Shown piece by piece: positions 62,381 through 64,000 of a DNA stretch of 64,000 nucleotides. The first letter of the stretch is position 1, and each line of letters begins with the position of its first letter. Made by a program: the position numbers and the translations under genes. Origin of the DNA: Fredericiella sp963839515 (lineage in GTDB: Bacteria; Chloroflexota; Anaerolineae; Caldilineales; Caldilineaceae); the NCBI GenBank assembly GCA_963839515.1, contig CAWIVN010000020.1, positions 1-64,000 of the forward strand. The letters are read 5' to 3'. The notes under the pieces are model-generated. The model saw only the letters and a program-made list of their open reading frames with translations, searched no databases and was not told the origin of the DNA.

Positions 62381-62908
62381 ATGAATCACGGCGACCACGT
62401 CAACTTATTGCGCAAGGGTGTGCCTAATGCTGGTGGTGTCTGGGCCGATCTGGGCGCGGGCAGTGGGGCGTTTACCTTGGCGCTGGCGGAGTTGGTGGGG
62501 CCTGGGGCGATCATCTACGCAGTAGACAAGGATCGCGGCGCGCTGCGCCAACTGACACAGGCCATGGGATCTCAGTTCCCCGGCATAGCGCTGCACACGG
62601 TGGCGGCGGATTTCACGCGGCCAATCGACCTGCCGTCACTGGATGGGGTGGTGATGGCGAACTCCCTGCATTTTGAGCAGCGCAAAGAGGGGGTGCTCCA
62701 TCTCGTGCGCGGCTATCTCAAGCGCGACGGCCGGCTGCTCCTGGTTGAGTACAACACCGACAAGGGCAACATGTGGGTGCCGCATCCGCTGTCGTTTGGG
62801 GTGTGGGAGAAGCTGGCGGCGCGCAGTGGGTTTGTGCGGACCGAATTGCTGGCAACGCGCCCGAGCCGGTTCTTGGGCGAGTTTTATGCGGCAGCAAGTT
62901 ACAGGTAG
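62381..62908 (+). CDS. Class I SAM-dependent methyltransferase
   Basis: 175 aa. Motif I VWADLGAGSGAFTLALAELV (residues 21-40) with DLGAGSG, then YAVDKDRGAL (motif II) and DGVVMANSLHFEQ (motif IV). The remainder keeps the Rossmann-like layout. It methylates an unknown substrate. TGT-GATAGT lies 8 nt before the ATG, so it may be leaderless. Confidence 0.88.
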   Translation: MNHGDHVNLLRKGVPNAGGVWADLGAGSGAFTLALAELVGPGAIIYAVDKDRGALRQLTQAMGSQFPGIALHTVAADFTRPIDLPSLDGVVMANSLHFEQRKEGVLHLVRGYLKRDGRLLLVEYNTDKGNMWVPHPLSFGVWEKLAARSGFVRTELLATRPSRFLGEFYAAASYR

Positions 62909-62938
62909 GTGACGCATTACTCCCCTCGTCCGCACTTC

Positions 62939-62947
62939 TGCTATAAT
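62939..62947 (+). promoter_or_regulatory. Extended -10 upstream of dnaE
   Basis: TGC-TATAAT, 85 nt before the dnaE start codon. No convincing -35. Confidence 0.5.
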
Positions 62948-63032
62948 GAATCGACCGCAATAGAACATCGGTTCATATTATGCAAAGTTGCGGGCCGCGC
63001 GTCGTTTCTGATTTTTCTGCCGGTTCACCGCC

Positions 63033-64000
63033 ATGGCTGATGATTTTGTGCATCTGCACGTCCACTCTGAGTACTCCCTGCTCGACGGGCTTGGACGGAT
63101 CAAGAACCTAGTCAAGGAAGCCAAGCGCCTCGGCCAACCCGCCCTGGCGCTGACCGATCATGGCGTGATGCACGGCGCGATCGAGTTCTTTCGCGCCTGC
63201 AAAGAACAGGGCGTGCGCCCGCTGATCGGTGTCGAGGCTTACCAGACGACGTTCGGCCGCGCCATGGGCGGGCGCGACCCGCAGCTCGACAAGGAAAATT
63301 ACCACCTGCTGCTGCTGGCCAGGAACATGACCGGCTATCACAACCTGCTCAAGGTCGCTTCGCACGCGCAACTGAACGGTTACTATTACAAGCCGCGGGT
63401 CGACCATGACTTTCTGGCCAAGCACGCCGAAGGGCTGTTTTGCACGACGGGCTGCCTGGGTGCGGAGGTGCCGCAGCTGCTCTACCAGGGCAAGGAAAAG
63501 GAAGCGTACGACCGTCTGGGCTGGTACGTGGAGGTCTTCGGCCGCGAGAATTTTGCCATCGAGTTGCAAGAACACTCGATTCCAGAGCTGATCACAGTCA
63601 ACAAGACGCTGGTGCCGTGGGCTGATAAGTTCGGACTGCAGCTGGTGGCCACCAATGACGTACACTACGTGCGCGAAGAAGATGGCGGCCCGCACGACGT
63701 GCTGCTGTGTGTGCAGACGGGCGTGCAAATTTCGCAGCAGAACCGCATGCGCATGAGCGACGGCTCCTACTTCCTCAAGAGCCGCACGCAGATGGAAGAC
63801 ACCTTTCGCCCCTACATCGATCTGCCGCCGAGCGCCTTCGAGCACACGCTGCGCATCGCCGAGATGTGTGAAGTGGACCTGGAAGACCCTACCTACCACC
63901 TGCCCGACCTGCCGATTCCGGAGGGGTTCAACTACGAGACCTATCTGCGCCACCTGACCGAAGAGGGTGTGCAGCGGCTCTACGGCGAGCGCGTCCATGA
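63033..64000 (+). CDS. dnaE: DNA polymerase III alpha subunit (partial)
   Basis: The first 322 residues are visible; the frame is open at the window end. MADDFVHLHVHSEYSLLDGL opens a PHP domain with HLHVHSEYS, LALTDHGVMHGAIEFF, NYHLLLLARNMTGYHNLLKV and GCLGAEVPQLL. The sequence then keeps the DnaE PHP/palm-entry order (DVHYVREED and LPDLPIPEGFNYETYLRHL). It is the replicative polymerase. ATG 63033 is chosen by homology; there is no strong RBS. Confidence 0.95.
   Translation, partial: MADDFVHLHVHSEYSLLDGLGRIKNLVKEAKRLGQPALALTDHGVMHGAIEFFRACKEQGVRPLIGVEAYQTTFGRAMGGRDPQLDKENYHLLLLARNMTGYHNLLKVASHAQLNGYYYKPRVDHDFLAKHAEGLFCTTGCLGAEVPQLLYQGKEKEAYDRLGWYVEVFGRENFAIELQEHSIPELITVNKTLVPWADKFGLQLVATNDVHYVREEDGGPHDVLLCVQTGVQISQQNRMRMSDGSYFLKSRTQMEDTFRPYIDLPPSAFEHTLRIAEMCEVDLEDPTYHLPDLPIPEGFNYETYLRHLTEEGVQRLYGERVH

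Overview
The window looks like a chromosomal segment from a filamentous, GC-rich member of the Chloroflexota (Anaerolineae-like, near Caldilineales/Ardenticatenales). This rests on gene style: many secreted META, SHOCT, DUF1269 and TolB-like proteins, giant ATP-dependent LuxR (LAL/MalT-type) regulators, an aapJQMP transporter, and a CrtI without a clustered CrtB. It is an inference; no rRNA, tRNA or CRISPR array was seen.

Layout. 0-4.1 kb (minus): a sulfate permease running off the edge and a formylglycine-type arylsulfatase. 4.1-23.5 kb (minus): an accessory region of META-domain lipoproteins, small membrane and lipoproteins, a metallo-beta-lactamase-fold hydrolase, a TolB-like secreted protein, an SDR/DUF2867 protein, DUF1269, and two tandem LAL regulators. 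It is full of decayed copies: META fragments, a LuxR HTH fragment, SHOCT/DUF6325 remnants and a STAS/MBL chimera. It also holds four copies of a conserved promoter-proximal element of four G-runs at 11-12 bp spacing. 24-27.2 kb (plus): a redox/copper cluster made of a DUF1573-like protein with an in-frame TGA, a PCYCGC-like anchored protein and a CuA-cytochrome c fusion. 27.3-32.1 kb (minus): aapJQMP-type amino-acid ABC transporter. 32.4-43.2 kb: mixed housekeeping genes (zinc ribbon, YbaK, HAD, GCS2, crtI, TspO-like, pheS, aldo-keto reductase, SGNH, GNAT). 43.4-53.2 kb: an enolase-superfamily dehydratase, a broken mgtA, an ankyrin protein, kup, an FG-GAP protein and a CTP-synthase-like protein with an in-frame TGA at the nucleophile position. 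53.4-62.3 kb (plus): a sugar-catabolic operon (DeoR regulator, amidohydrolase, SIS isomerase, ABC binding protein and two permeases, GH4, PfkB). 62.4-64 kb: a methyltransferase and the start of dnaE.

Main discovery candidates. (1) Two genes carry in-frame TGA codons where Cys is expected, each followed by a hairpin with a GGU-starting apical loop 18 or 20 nt downstream. That is the geometry of a bacterial SECIS, so both are read here as selenoprotein genes. One family (CTP synthase C-terminal region-related) already has selenoprotein members; the DUF1573-like one appears less described. (2) The four-copy phased G-box element sits just upstream of minus-strand genes near MalT-type regulators and is proposed as their operator. 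(3) A TGTACA-N13-TGTACA operator straddles the -10 of the TspO-like/crtI unit. (4) An AapQ permease carries an inserted SdrD-B-like beta domain.
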